Below are positions 47,355 through 58,182 of a stretch of 64,000 nt of DNA, one piece after another (the first letter of the stretch is position 1; every line of letters begins with the position of its first letter). The stretch is from Nymphaea colorata (Eukaryota > Streptophyta > Magnoliopsida > Nymphaeales > Nymphaeaceae). The stretch lies in NCBI RefSeq assembly GCF_008831285.2, contig NC_045143.1:24182302-24246301 (forward strand), written 5' to 3'. Made by a program: the position numbers and the translations under genes. A model generated the notes under the pieces. That model saw only the letters and a list, made by a program, of their open reading frames with translations, did not search any database and was not told where the DNA came from.

Positions 47355-49254
47355 TTTGTTGGGGGGTTTTGGGACAAGACTCTTGGTGTATAACTCCCTT
47401 TTCTTTTAGGAATTCTTCAAATTCATTGGAGATGAATTCTCCCCCGAAATCACTTCTAAAAATTTTAAGGTTTGCATCAAATTGAGTTTTGATCATGTTG
47501 TAAAAGTTTTTAAAATTCATAAAGACTTCCGATTTGCATTTAAGAAAGTAAACCCAAGCATATCGAGAGTAATCATCCACAAAAATGACATAATAAAGCA
47601 AACCACGTTTAGACATAATAGGAGCGGGACCCCATACATCCGAATGCACTAATTCAAAAGGTGCTTTTGCAACAAAATTTCTATTTCCAAAAGGTAAAGC
47701 ATTAATTTTGGCTTTAATACAATCATTACAAGAGATCATTTCTTTACATTTCTCTTCCAAAAAAGGGATACAAGACATTTTTCCTAAACTTGAATGCCCA
47801 AGTCTTTGATGCCAAACTTGAATGTCACTCTTCTTGACTATATTGCAAGTAGGGTTGGAAAGATCCAAATAGTCAACATAGTAGAGATCATTTTTCCTAG
47901 AACCTTCCCCAATCGTCTTCTTGGAAAGATGGTCCTGTATCAAAAATTTATTTTGTGAGAAGACAATATCACATCCATGATTTGTTATTTGAGAAACCGA
48001 CAAGAGATTTAAGTTAAGTTTGGGAATAAATCTAACTTTTGGTATTTTAAAAACTTTTGAATTAAAATTTTGATCAATATTCCCAACACATTTGATTTCA
48101 AGAGGAGTTCCATCGACGGTTTTAACAAATGGGCATGATTCTTCCTTAGTGCATTCGGTAAGCAAAGAATTACAAGGGGTCATATGAAATGAAGCTCCGG
48201 AATCAAGAATCCAAGAGTACTTACTTGATGATGTAGATGCCACGGTTCCTCCGGAGATTGGAGAAGTCCCTCCTCCTTTGAAAAGCGGTTGAAGAGCATC
48301 AATAAGCTTTGGTTGGAGGGCACTTACAAGTTTGTCTAGGTCAAATCGATTGCTTTCTTCATACATTGTCCCAGCCACACTTGTCTTTTTATCAAATCTC
48401 CTCAATTTAGGACATCTAAGTTTGGTATGTCCTTCTTCTTGACAATGGAAACATATAATCTTCTTGTTGCCATTATTGCTATGCTCATAGTTTCGATTAA
48501 AGTGAGGAGGCCTATAAGTTCTCATATGAGCACCGGGTCTTGAGGTAGCAAGAACACTTTCACTCTTGTCTTTTGAAAAATTGAGTCTATTCTCCTCCAT
48601 TTGAAGTTCCGCTATGGCTTCGTTCATAGATGGCACTTTATGTCTATGGAGCAAGGAAGTTTTGACTCCATCATATTCCGATCTAAGACCAAGAATGAAT
48701 TTATAAAATTTCTCCCTTTGGATTTGTTTTTCTCTAACTCCAATGTCTCTTGGATCATACCATTCGGGTTCAAATAAAGTAAGTTCGTCCCATAATTGCT
48801 CCATTTCTCCAACGTATTCTTTAATGGACTTGTCTCCTTGTTGGAGACTTGCAATCTTCATTTGAAGATTGCACATGTAGGCCACATCCTTCATAGTGTG
48901 GGTTTTCTTGAAGAATTCCCAAGCTTCATGAGCAAAATTATGTTTTGCTATTTAGCCCATGGTTGTAGTATCAACACAAGCAATAATCCAAGTGATAATC
49001 TTGTGGTGTCCTATCTTCCACTCTTCCCATTTTTTCTCATATTCATTCATAACCTTGTCTTTTTCAACTCCATCTAGTTTTTGGGCTTTACCATCTATGG
49101 TCTTGGTGAGGACTAATTGAGGTTCACCTTTAGACCCATCAACAAGTCCCTATAGGCCTTTACTTCTAATAAAATGTTCCATAGTTTTTGCCCAAGAAAC
49201 ATAATTTGATGAAGTTAATTTAGAAAGAGGAGTAGAAGAAGTTCTTTCATCCAT
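47272..49254 (-). pseudogene. Gag, protease and integrase core of the copia element
   Basis: The start is the ATG at 49254-49252 (MDERTSSTPL), inside the gag N terminus (LTSSNYVSWAKTMEHF). TAG at about 49153 and TAA at about 48955 interrupt gag. From 48894 a 540-residue frame is open: gag (SLQQGDKSIKEYVGEMEQLW), zinc knuckle CFHCQEEGHTKLRC, protease WILDSGASFHMT, pre-integrase WHQRLGHSSLGKM, and integrase HSDVWGP, FRSDFGGEF and GVAERKHRH, giving the D, D, E positions. The two stops block a full polyprotein, though read-through of one or both cannot be ruled out from sequence. It supplies the particle and integration functions of the element. Confidence 0.92.
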
Positions 49255-49537
49255 AATGTGTACCTTGTAAAGGAGACGTTGAGGTAGTGCTAGGATGAAA
49301 AACAGCCACACAAAATGAAGCTTTTGACGCGTCAAAGACTGCCACAATCTTCACCACCAAGGGAGCTTTATCCCGTCATAAATATCACCAAAAGAGGCCA
49401 GTAAAATAACAACACCTTCTTGTGTCAACTCAAAGCAGCAATATATCGAACACTTGGAGTGCTTCACGGCTCCAACGGAAGAGAAATACCAGGGATCTTC
49501 AAGCTTGAAAGACAGCAACACAAAGAGCCAAAACAAG

Positions 49538-49549
49538 GCTCTGATACCA
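49538..49549 (-). other. Primer-binding site of the copia element
   Basis: TGGTATCAGAGC on the minus strand, directly against the LTR end at 49550. Complementary to initiator tRNA-Met. Confidence 0.92.
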
Positions 49550-50023
49550 TGTAAATCAGGCCTGATCTTGAGAATACAAATGCTTCAAGAGATACACTCC
49601 TGAAGATCCCAACAACTTCAATAGGTAATACACAACCAAACCTCAAACTTGAGGAGAAGATACCAAATCTATTAATCTCAAGAGAAGAATACACAAGAGA
49701 GGCCTAAAAGCCTTAACCAAACAAGGGACAACAGTCCCATATATATAGTACAATGAAAGGGAGAGAAGAAGGAGGAGTTGGCTGTTGGGCCAGCTCCAAC
49801 GGCTAGAAATCTAGCCGTTGGAAGCTGGTCCAACAGCTAGTTCCCTTTTACAAAAAGGAAAAGGTAAAAATAGAAAAAGAAAAGAATTAAAAAGTACATG
49901 AAAAGAAAAGGAAGCAAATAAAATAAAATACATAACACCTATGCATACATAGATATTCATATATACAAATTATATATGAAACATATGTATACTTACATAA
50001 TGTCGAATATTTAAATTCTAACA
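49550..50023 (-). repeat. 5' LTR of the complete copia element (474 bp)
   Basis: Partner of 44686-45160. Promoter and start site would lie within it on the minus strand; a TATATATAG stretch at about 49740-49748 exists but its role is not established. Confidence 0.95.
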
Positions 50024-50028
50024 TCAAT
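50024..50028. repeat. Target-site duplication TCAAT (right)
   Basis: Identical to 44681-44685. Confidence 0.9.
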
Positions 50029-50530
50029 AATAATTGTTATATTTTGTTGATGGCCTCTCATCATATTCACAAACTCCTGTTGGGCTGACTTACCCGCCAA
50101 CCTATGGGCATTTCAAGAAAGAATCCTCATTAGCTAACTTGAGGCTCCTCTTCCATGCGTTGTGTCTCCCTCTTTATTCTCTTTGTTTAATCTTCCTTCT
50201 GAAATCCGGCTTCTTTCCATATCTCTGTCCCCTATCTGCATTAACTGATGTTCCAACCCCCTTGATTGAAGGAAGCCTTGCCTGCAAATGAAGCATCAAC
50301 TGACCCCACATTGACCATTTTGCCCGAGCCCTGAGGCATCATGCCTTCATGCCTATGCTTTACATTCCTATCTAGTTCGATCAGAGCAAATTTTAGAGGC
50401 GGCGATCTGTTTTTGAACTTGTTCACTCCATGATTTTCAAGTGCCTTCTTTTCCCTTCTTCCTACTTAACTTTTTTGCCATCCATCTTGAAGGCCTTACC
50501 AATAGTCTCCTCTTTGTACTAACTCTCCTT
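50024..50530 (-). pseudogene. L1-type LINE, ORF1 end and start of endonuclease
   Basis: Minus strand: a KAFKMDGKKVK piece and basic PPLKFALIELDRNVKHRH region resembling the end of a plant LINE ORF1, then a decayed ORF2 start in which SAQQEFVNMMRGHQQN occupies the position of the usual LINE leader. The reading frame at the insertion point continues at 44685 on the other side of the copia element once one TCAAT is discounted, and the next residues there include the TKL of the ETK-like endonuclease motif. Stops are present. Confidence 0.7.
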
Positions 50531-50577
50531 CCCTCCTGGTCGCACTGAGATCTCAGGCTCCAGCTGAAGGAAGGGGT

Positions 50578-50830
50578 TTAGGCCTGGGCATCGGGCCGGA
50601 CTGGGCCGGGCTGGCCTGGCCCATTTACAAAATGCTGGCAACAATTAACATTCGGATCAGGCTGGCTTGCTACCCATCCTGAATATTAACGGGCTGGCCG
50701 GGCAGGGTATTGGGCCTACTCAACCACGTCTGAGGCCCCGCCCGACCCATTTTTTAACTGCTAAACGGGTCGAGCCAGGCATGGACAGTTTCTGACGGGT
50801 TGGGTCCGGATTTGGCCAACCGCAGTCAGT
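50578..50830. repeat. GGGCC/GGGCTGG-rich segment, probable DNA-transposon end
   Basis: Sharp local GC-rich stretch of GGGCCGG, GGGCTGGCC and GACGGGTTGGG words in an AT-rich background. Such sequence is typical of non-autonomous plant hAT ends, but no paired end or target duplication was seen. A similar segment occurs at 55560-55860. Confidence 0.4.
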
Positions 50831-51848
50831 AGTAGTACTCTATGAAAATAATAGCCTATGCCCAATTTAACCACCACAACATGCTTCCATGAAGTTGAAA
50901 AGGAAATCAAATAAATGATTGCCATGCAATCCCAGATTAAACCTAACGAGAAATGGATCTTAGATTCTTACGTATAAGAAAATTAGATCAAACTAGGCAG
51001 TAAACCTTCAACACAATGGCATCCAAACTGCACAAAAAGGGAGCATGAGAATGACCCAATAAAAAAGGGACACCGAAGGAGTAGATGTAAAAGACAAACA
51101 AACAACAAGGTTGAATCTTTATAAACCGAAACATTAAAATATACAGGCATAATGAAGCGACAAAAGCAAAAAAAACCGAAGGCTAAGAACTCCAAGCTCT
51201 CCATCTCCAGCAACACCATTGGTAACATTGGCAACTTGTTTAACTAGGCTAGATCCCAAGGGCCATGGCTTGGTTTTCTAGTAGCATTACATGGTTTCTT
51301 AACTCTCACCATTTCACAGAAATTAATTATAAGTTAAGCTGACTCACCACTCAGTGTGGTCCACACCATAGCAAAAGAGAATAAGGTTATAATGGGCATC
51401 ATAGTTCATAGGTATAGTTGTTGCTGGATGTACAAACTACATCCTTTCCTTGATTTAGAACCACAAGTTTAATATCCAAAATTTTACATTGCAAGAGTTT
51501 TACATCAACATTTCAACATATCATAAGTTTATCCATGATTCCACACCACAAAAGATATTACCTGCAAAAGATTTACAATAGTTAGTTCACAAATTACATA
51601 AATAGAATACTAAGCACTACAAATTGAAAAAAAAAAATACCATGATTCATGCATTGGATTAACTCGTCAGAATGGTGCTCTGCTTCATGAGAACTGTAAC
51701 ATTGACACATTAATTTAAGCATGCTATTATGTTATCTATAAAATAAATTAGCATTGAACTATGAACTTCATACGTTTCACACAAGTTGCGTGCATCACCA
51801 ACTCTGTGTGCAGATTAACAATTAAACATTTTTAGGAATAGTTGAACA
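50831..51848. other. No gene seen
   Basis: AT-rich DNA just downstream of the hAT transposase relic (minus strand). No terminal inverted repeat was identified here. Confidence 0.5.
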
Positions 51849-53580
51849 TCAGTAATCATTAAGAATTCTTCCTGATATACTAAATGCAGATTCCGAAGCA
51901 ACTATAGATACAGGAATGGCTAATACATCTCGAGCCATCTTTGCTACAATTTTATATTTGTTTTCATTTGTCTTCCATAAAGATAATATGTTGAAGTCTA
52001 TAATAGTTACAATTTCTTTCATTAGATCAATCAAATGTTTTTCTAAATCTGTGTGAGCCACTATAGGAGATAGTGGAGCTGAATTATGTTTTGAAGCCAT
52101 ATCTAGCCACACTTCTATACTCTTCCGTTGTAATAATGGTACTAGTGGATGCATTGCTCCTTTGTATATTACTTGTGTCACTATCATCATACATATTTTT
52201 GTATTAGCATACAATTCATGAAGGATGTTCTCTATAACTTTATATTTTACCATTGCATCAGGTTTATCCAAATCGTCAAACAAATACTTCAAGTATGACA
52301 ACTTGAACTTAGGATCCAAAACGGCTGCAATTGCAAAGAGAATATTGTAGCTCTTGAAGTATTTTTCAAAATTTTCTTGCATTTTGTATGCCCTTATATG
52401 TTCATTTGATGTTCTACGATGCCTACGCAAATGATAGTAAATTGATAAATTTTTTTCAAAAACAAGATTAGATGTTGCTTATTGGTAAATAATAGATTTG
52501 TTGCTTTAAGAACTGACGTAAATTAGATGCATGAGACCACTCATCCTCAGAAGGCAAACATGCATAATTAGGATCACACGATGCTAATGTTGAAATCGAT
52601 TGCCTTTACATATTGCTTGAAAGCATGTAGTTGGTTTGGTGATCCCCTTACATATTTGACACTATCACAAATTTTTGAAATTGTATCATCCATATCATTC
52701 ATACTATCTTTAACCATGAAATTTATAATATGTGTACCACAACAAGTATAAAAGTATTCCCTCTCAATGGAAATGAAATATTGTTTCTTCTTTCTATATT
52801 CATTCTCAGTAAACTTATTCCACTATCATTTGCTGAACAGTTATCAGCAGTAACAAAAAACAATTTCAATTGAATTTTCCACTTAGAATGCAATCTGATA
52901 AAATGTCACATATGTAACTTACATTATGTGGTGGAGGCACATGTATAAAATTAAGTATATGAGAGTACAATTGCCAATCTGTATCAATATATTGGGCTAT
53001 CAAGCATAAGTATCCTAATATCTATTGTGAGGACCACTTATCAAATGTCAATAAAACCTACTGCACGTGGTTATTTAAAACTCCTTGATATCTCTTTTTT
53101 TCAGTCTTGAACATTGACCGAACATCTTTTGTAAGTGTTTTTATAGAAAATGAAACAAACCTTGAATTGCAAGTCTTTAGAAGATCGTTATGATATTTAT
53201 ATTCTGCAAAACTGAAAGGAAGTGCATGCATTATTGTACACTTGGTCATATATTTTCTTATAGTCTCCACATCAAATTTATGTAGATATAAAGAAGTGGT
53301 ACCAGATTTACTAACTCCAAATGACAAAGTTCATTGTTTTTTATCAGTAATTTGTTTTTCGACCCATTTATCTCTATGTCATTTTAAGTGGCTCGTACCA
53401 TTGTAACTATGTCCACCTAATCATTCACCACAATGGTTGCATTTTGCAAACTCTTTTCCCTTAAATTGTAGTAATGTGAAGTCATTCCATGCTATTGAAG
53501 TTCTTTTCCTCTTGGATTCAACTTCCTTTTCAATAAATTAAAAAGATTCATTTTCCTCCATATCTACCATCAAATGATAT
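51849..53580 (-). pseudogene. hAT-family transposase with BED zinc finger, decayed
   Basis: The N terminus is visible at 53580-53340: MVDMEENESF, then SIAWNDFTLLQFKGKEFAKC, CNHCGE and GTSHLK*H, a BED zinc finger with stops in it. Next is HALPFSFAEYKYHNDLL (53327-53058). The C-terminal part is best preserved (52430-51849): FAIAAVLDPKFKLSYLKYLF and the hAT dimerisation block MARDVLAIPVSIVASESAF. The middle (about 52440-53050) has many stops. These enzymes cut and paste hAT elements by binding their inverted ends. The C-terminal 193-residue open frame is a remnant only. I found no ends for this copy. Confidence 0.88.
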
Positions 53581-56080
53581 TCTTCATTTCCAAGAGTGGA
53601 AGACATAACTTACTATTTGAATGGAATCAAAACAACTTAAACACATGAAATGATTCAACTCTTGAGTTGAAGAAAAGACTAACAAAATTCAATTCATATG
53701 ACATCATGTACATGAAATCATTCAGTTACTGTTCTCTCTATGCAACAAAGACATATGGTAAGAAAGAAATGAAGTACATTCTAGAAACAATGACAGATGT
53801 CTATCAAATATCTCGGAAAGACTCTTTTGACGTATCTTGAGTAGGTGTAATCTTTTTCACACTAGCATTAACATTATATGTTATTCCCACTCCTTCCTGC
53901 ACAAAAAAAGAAAGAAAAAGAATATCAAGTTCATATATATATATATATATATATATTAAGTCAATCCAAGGTTGTCTAATGCTGTCAATAAAGAAGATAA
54001 GAAACATCACTGAGTATAACAAAAGAGTCTGGAACGTAATATATCTCTCCAAATAGATGACAAGTACATAAAATCAATAAAAAAAAAATGTCCATCTCAG
54101 ACAAGAACTGACACTAATCGCCATTATCAACTCGATTACGGCATTTATGAAAGAATCCAAATAAAATTTCAGAGTGTCATTTTGAAATATCATACCTCGA
54201 GGCCTTGAGATTTTGATATCTCTGTTGAACTGGTTGACAGCCTGTATAACCTCACTTTTTTGTTAATTAACAACAACAATAATAATAGTAATAACAAATT
54301 GAGTTCAAATCTGTCATCTCTATTAAAAAAAATCACAACTGATGAGACTTTTACACATGAACTTTGAATTGTTAGCCATGATGCAAGATTTGCGTCCTCC
54401 TTAATAACAATGGTGGTGGTGGCCTGTGACTTGCAATCTTTACTGCTATAAGTGTTGGATGGCTTGTGATAGTAAAAAGAAATAATCAGTAATTGGAAAG
54501 TAGGTAAGAGAAATAGTTTTGCAAATTTGCCATTAAATGGGAACTAGAGTTCAGATCATTAAACTCCTGGAAATCGAATTGGGTCGATTTTCAGCACAAC
54601 ATAGTTAAAAAAATGAACTTCCGTTGAAGAGAAGCAAATGAAACACTTTCATATTTACACCCTTGCTGACCCAGAAAATATAGAAGTAAGTGCCATATTC
54701 ACAGAAATAGAACACAAGAAAACCATCCAAGCAGATTTGGTAAGAGTGATGCAACTAATAAAACTGATAGTTGATAATCTGTGTCGCATAAGGCTGTCAA
54801 ATCCATCTCTACCTATTTTATGAGATGCCAAGCTACCATGTATCAGTCTTGGCATCAGATACCTCAGGCACAATGTGAAGAGCAAGTGGAAACATTCACG
54901 AGATGAAACATAAAAAATCGAAACAACAATATGCCATCAAGAAAAAATGACACTGACGAGTTGAAACACTCAAACAACAAAAACTGCACATTGATGAATT
55001 CAAACAACCCAATTTTTCTAACATAAAATTAATCTTCAAGGAAGAATGCCACCCCCTATTCTTCAACACAATAGATGTACACGTACCACAAGAAATAAGA
55101 GTGCATGAACATGGAACTTTCGGCTCCAAAAGATTGTTTGGTAAAAAAGAAGAATAAGGTATGAAATATAAAGAAGCAAGAGAAAATTAAAGACAAAATG
55201 TTCAACGATAATCTAAACACTAGAAAAGAAAAGCTAGGGTCAGATCTACAAAAACAAGACCATTCGTGCAACCTCAGCCACAAATTAACAAAAATGATTC
55301 AAAAACAAAAAACGAAAAATGATTGAACTCACACAGGCATAGCTCGCTTGATCTTTTCCATGAAAAATGAAAACCTTTACACATTACATGTTTTAGGAGT
55401 GGCGACAGTGGCGGTGGCCGATCGGCAGTGCGGGGGCCGGTGACGGTGAAGGTGCGGCAACAGTGGCTCTACTCGCACAGGCACAGCTGCACAACTCTCT
55501 CTCTTTCAAATGAAAAACGAAAAACAAGTGTCGAATGTTCATCTGTTTTAACTCTTAACTTTCGACCTAACGAGCCCCAACAGGCCAAGTCCAATAACTC
55601 GGACCTAGCCCATTATGATGTGAGGTTGCACGCAACGGGCGAAAACCCAACAATGTTAGTCCTATACCCAGACCCAGGCCCGTATCGGGCTAGGAACCTG
55701 CCGGCAGCCCGCTTAAACTTTGATACAATGTACATTGATCCAAAATTATTTATACTAATCCTATTTGAGCGAGTCTACAATCCAGATCTCACTCTCTACC
55801 CAAGACCCAAATCCAAAATGCCAAGCACAACCTGCTAGGCTAGGTTCCTACCTCGAGTCCTACTATTGACAAGCCTAAGACTAACTTATTTATTCGAGAA
55901 ACATAAAGCAAAACCGGGCCTAGTGCCCACGCACAAAGGGAAAAGGTTCGAGCCCCTGGATCTTTTGAACCCAGGGTGGGGACCTCGTGAGGGGACCCGC
56001 CCACACTTCGGTTTGTTTGACTCAAGAGCTCGGTCAGGTTTGACCGAGCCGTTTACCTAAGATTTGGATCTTAGGACGTC
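53581..56080. other. No gene seen; (TA)n run and a GC-rich segment
   Basis: A (TA)n run lies at about 53933-53955. The stretch 55560-55860 is rich in GGCCC and GACCCAGGCCC words like the segment at 50578. A GGTTCGAGCCC word at 55945-55955 resembles a tRNA T-arm, but no tRNA fold is seen. A short palindrome CCTAAGAT/ATCTTAGG lies at 56055-56074. Confidence 0.45.
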
Positions 56081-57980
56081 TCAAGGGTCGCGTGAAGTGG
56101 ACTCGTTTGGTTTGGACGCTTCTAGCTTGACGAGCCCTAGACTGGAATCTAAGTCACCCTGAGACTGAACCTGCTTGAGCACCGTTGACGACCTAGTTGC
56201 TCCTCCCACTCCTCCCGCTGCAACTAACTCTGGTGCTTCTTGCATCTCCTTGGGACTGGACTTGATGCACTGAAGAGAACGAGCCCACAAGTCGGAAGCC
56301 TTGCGCTTCCTTCGACTAGATTCAGCTGGCTCGGCCTCTGCTGGGTTTGGACCGCTGGGTAGGTCCGTAACAGATTCCCCCTCCCTACCTTGCGCTTGTC
56401 CTCGAGCGCTTGAAGAGGGGAAGCGATGAACAATCGACCCAAATTTTTCCCAAGAAGTACCCCTGTCGGGTCCTTCCCATTCCACAAGTACCTCGTGCCT
56501 CATCCTCCCTTGTCGTTGGACATACCTATGCTTCAGAATGCGATAGGGAGTAGGCAGATTATCCGGGACCTGTTCTATCAATGTTGGCACATCCCCTTGA
56601 TGAGGTTTCAACCTCGTGACATGAAATACGGGGTGTACCAATGCTGTTCGGGGGAGGCCAAGTCTGTAGGCGGCCTTCCCTACCTTCTGTATCACTGGAT
56701 ACGGTCCGTAATATCGAGGCAGCAGCTTGGAATATGGCTGACCCATCAGTGATTTCTGCTTAAGAGGTAGTCTCTTAAGCCAAACGTAGTCACCCACCTC
56801 AAATTCCCGGTCCTTCCTGCCCTTGTCATATACCTGCTTCATGCGGTTTTGCGCTTTTACAATGTTCTGTTTTAGGGATTCTAACACTTCTTCCCTTGTG
56901 CGCAATTCGCAGTCAACACTATCGTCTTCTGCAGTTCCTCCTTCGTAGTGTGGAATCGACGGAGGGGGAAAGCCATATACGCCCTCGTAAGGGGTCATGC
57001 CTGTCGACGAGTGTAGACTCGTATTGTACGACCATTCTGCCCAAGGCAGGTATTTAACCCAGGTGGCTGGTCGTTCACCCGCAAAGCAACGCAAATAGGT
57101 CTCCAAGGACCGGTTCACTATCTCACTCTGCCCATCTGTTTGAGGGTGGTGGGCGGTACTAAAATTCAATTTCGTCCCCATGTTCTTCATATATTCTTGC
57201 CAGAATGCACTTAAAAAAATTGAGTCCCGGTCACAGACGACGGACTGCGGCATTCCATGCAACTTCCCGATATACTCATGGTAGACGTTGGCCACGAGGG
57301 GCCCTTGATACAACCGTGGTAAAGGTGCGAAGTTGCTATATTTCGTGAGCCGATCGACCACTACCAATACTGCCTCTTTTCCTTCTGATCGAGGCATGGC
57401 ATCGATGAAGTCCATAGTGACATCGGTCCACGGTTTTGTAGGTACCGGGAGAGGATTCAAATGGCCTGGAGGCTTGATTGCCTCGTACTTCTCTCGCTGG
57501 CACACTACACACTTCTTTACGTAGGCCTGTATTTCAGCCTTCATACCTTTCCACCAAAACTGAGCTTTGATGCGACTCAGGGTCTTGGCGACCCCTTCAT
57601 GACCTGCGGCTGGAGTGTCATGAAAGTGATGCAGGAATTCCTGATTAAGCTCAGAGCTAGGAGGGACTACTGCCTTGTCCTTCCTATACAAAGTGTTTCC
57701 CTTGACTGAATAAAAGGGAATGGAACCCGGGTTTTGCTGGATCGAAGCTTTGATTAGCCTCAATGATTCGTCATTTTGTTGATCGTGTGCTAATCGATCC
57801 CAAATATCCGTTTCCACCACTGATAAAGTCATTAGCTGTTCAGCCAAGCGGCCCGGCCCATTGCCCAGGCCAGGGGTTTAGTTCATATTCTGATTCCTCC
57901 TCCATATCCCCACCTTCTCCTATCTTGTCTTCTATCCTCACCTTCTCCAAAACATCTACCGGTGGTCCTTTCCTACCCAT
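56081..57980 (-). pseudogene. Second Ty3/gypsy chromovirus remnant: integrase and chromodomain
   Basis: A long open frame (57847-56081, 588 residues) has RLAHDQQNDESLRLIKA, the HHCC zinc domain (H-x-H in HHFHDTPAAGHEG, KKCVVCQREK), the core TMDFIDAMPRSEGKE, VVCDRDSIF and [13 protein letters not shown], then GPY (YYGPYPVIQKVG) and a chromodomain (YRILKHRYVQRQ, VLVEWEG). A basic C-terminal tail of about 130 residues follows. Upstream is a short piece beginning at the ATG at 57980 (MGRKGPPVDV) that ends in TGA at 57842-57840, in another frame. Protease, RT and RNase H are missing, so an internal deletion joined an early element part to integrase. Clade differs from the Tekay element, judging by the different core. 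No LTR was identified. Confidence 0.9.
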
Positions 57981-58177
57981 CTAGAGCAGGTCCTCATCTC
58001 CTTCACCAGCAGCGCTTGAAAGCTATTGGCCTCTTATATATATGTATGTATTATTCATCACACAAAAAAAAAAGTTATTTCCATTATGGCAAGACAAACA
58101 TCATATATTGTTTTGGTGTACATTATCTCACCATGTTTTTAGCTTCATAGTGGAGCCTTCTATAAGATTGGAGCACA

Positions 58178-58182
58178 TTATG
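58178..58182. repeat. Target-site duplication TTATG (left of solo LTR)
   Basis: Identical to 61172-61176. Confidence 0.9.

Larger units (their letters stand above)
44686..50023 (-). mobile_element. Structurally complete Ty1/copia element, recently inserted
   Basis: LTRs at 44686-45160 and 49550-50023 begin TGTAAATC and end TCTAACA on the plus strand and are flanked by TCAAT. A hand comparison finds five substitutions and one single-base indel in about 474 bp (about 1.1%). Gene order on the minus strand is gag, protease, integrase, reverse transcriptase, RNase H, as in Ty1/copia. Primer site and polypurine tract are both present. Two stops in gag and a break in integrase mean it is not autonomous, but it is much younger than the Tekay element. 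It sits inside an L1-type LINE. Confidence 0.95.

Noticed and set aside
55915-55965. tRNA- or SINE-like GGTTCGAGCCC box
   Set aside because: No acceptor or anticodon stem can be formed and no convincing A box or SINE tail is present.
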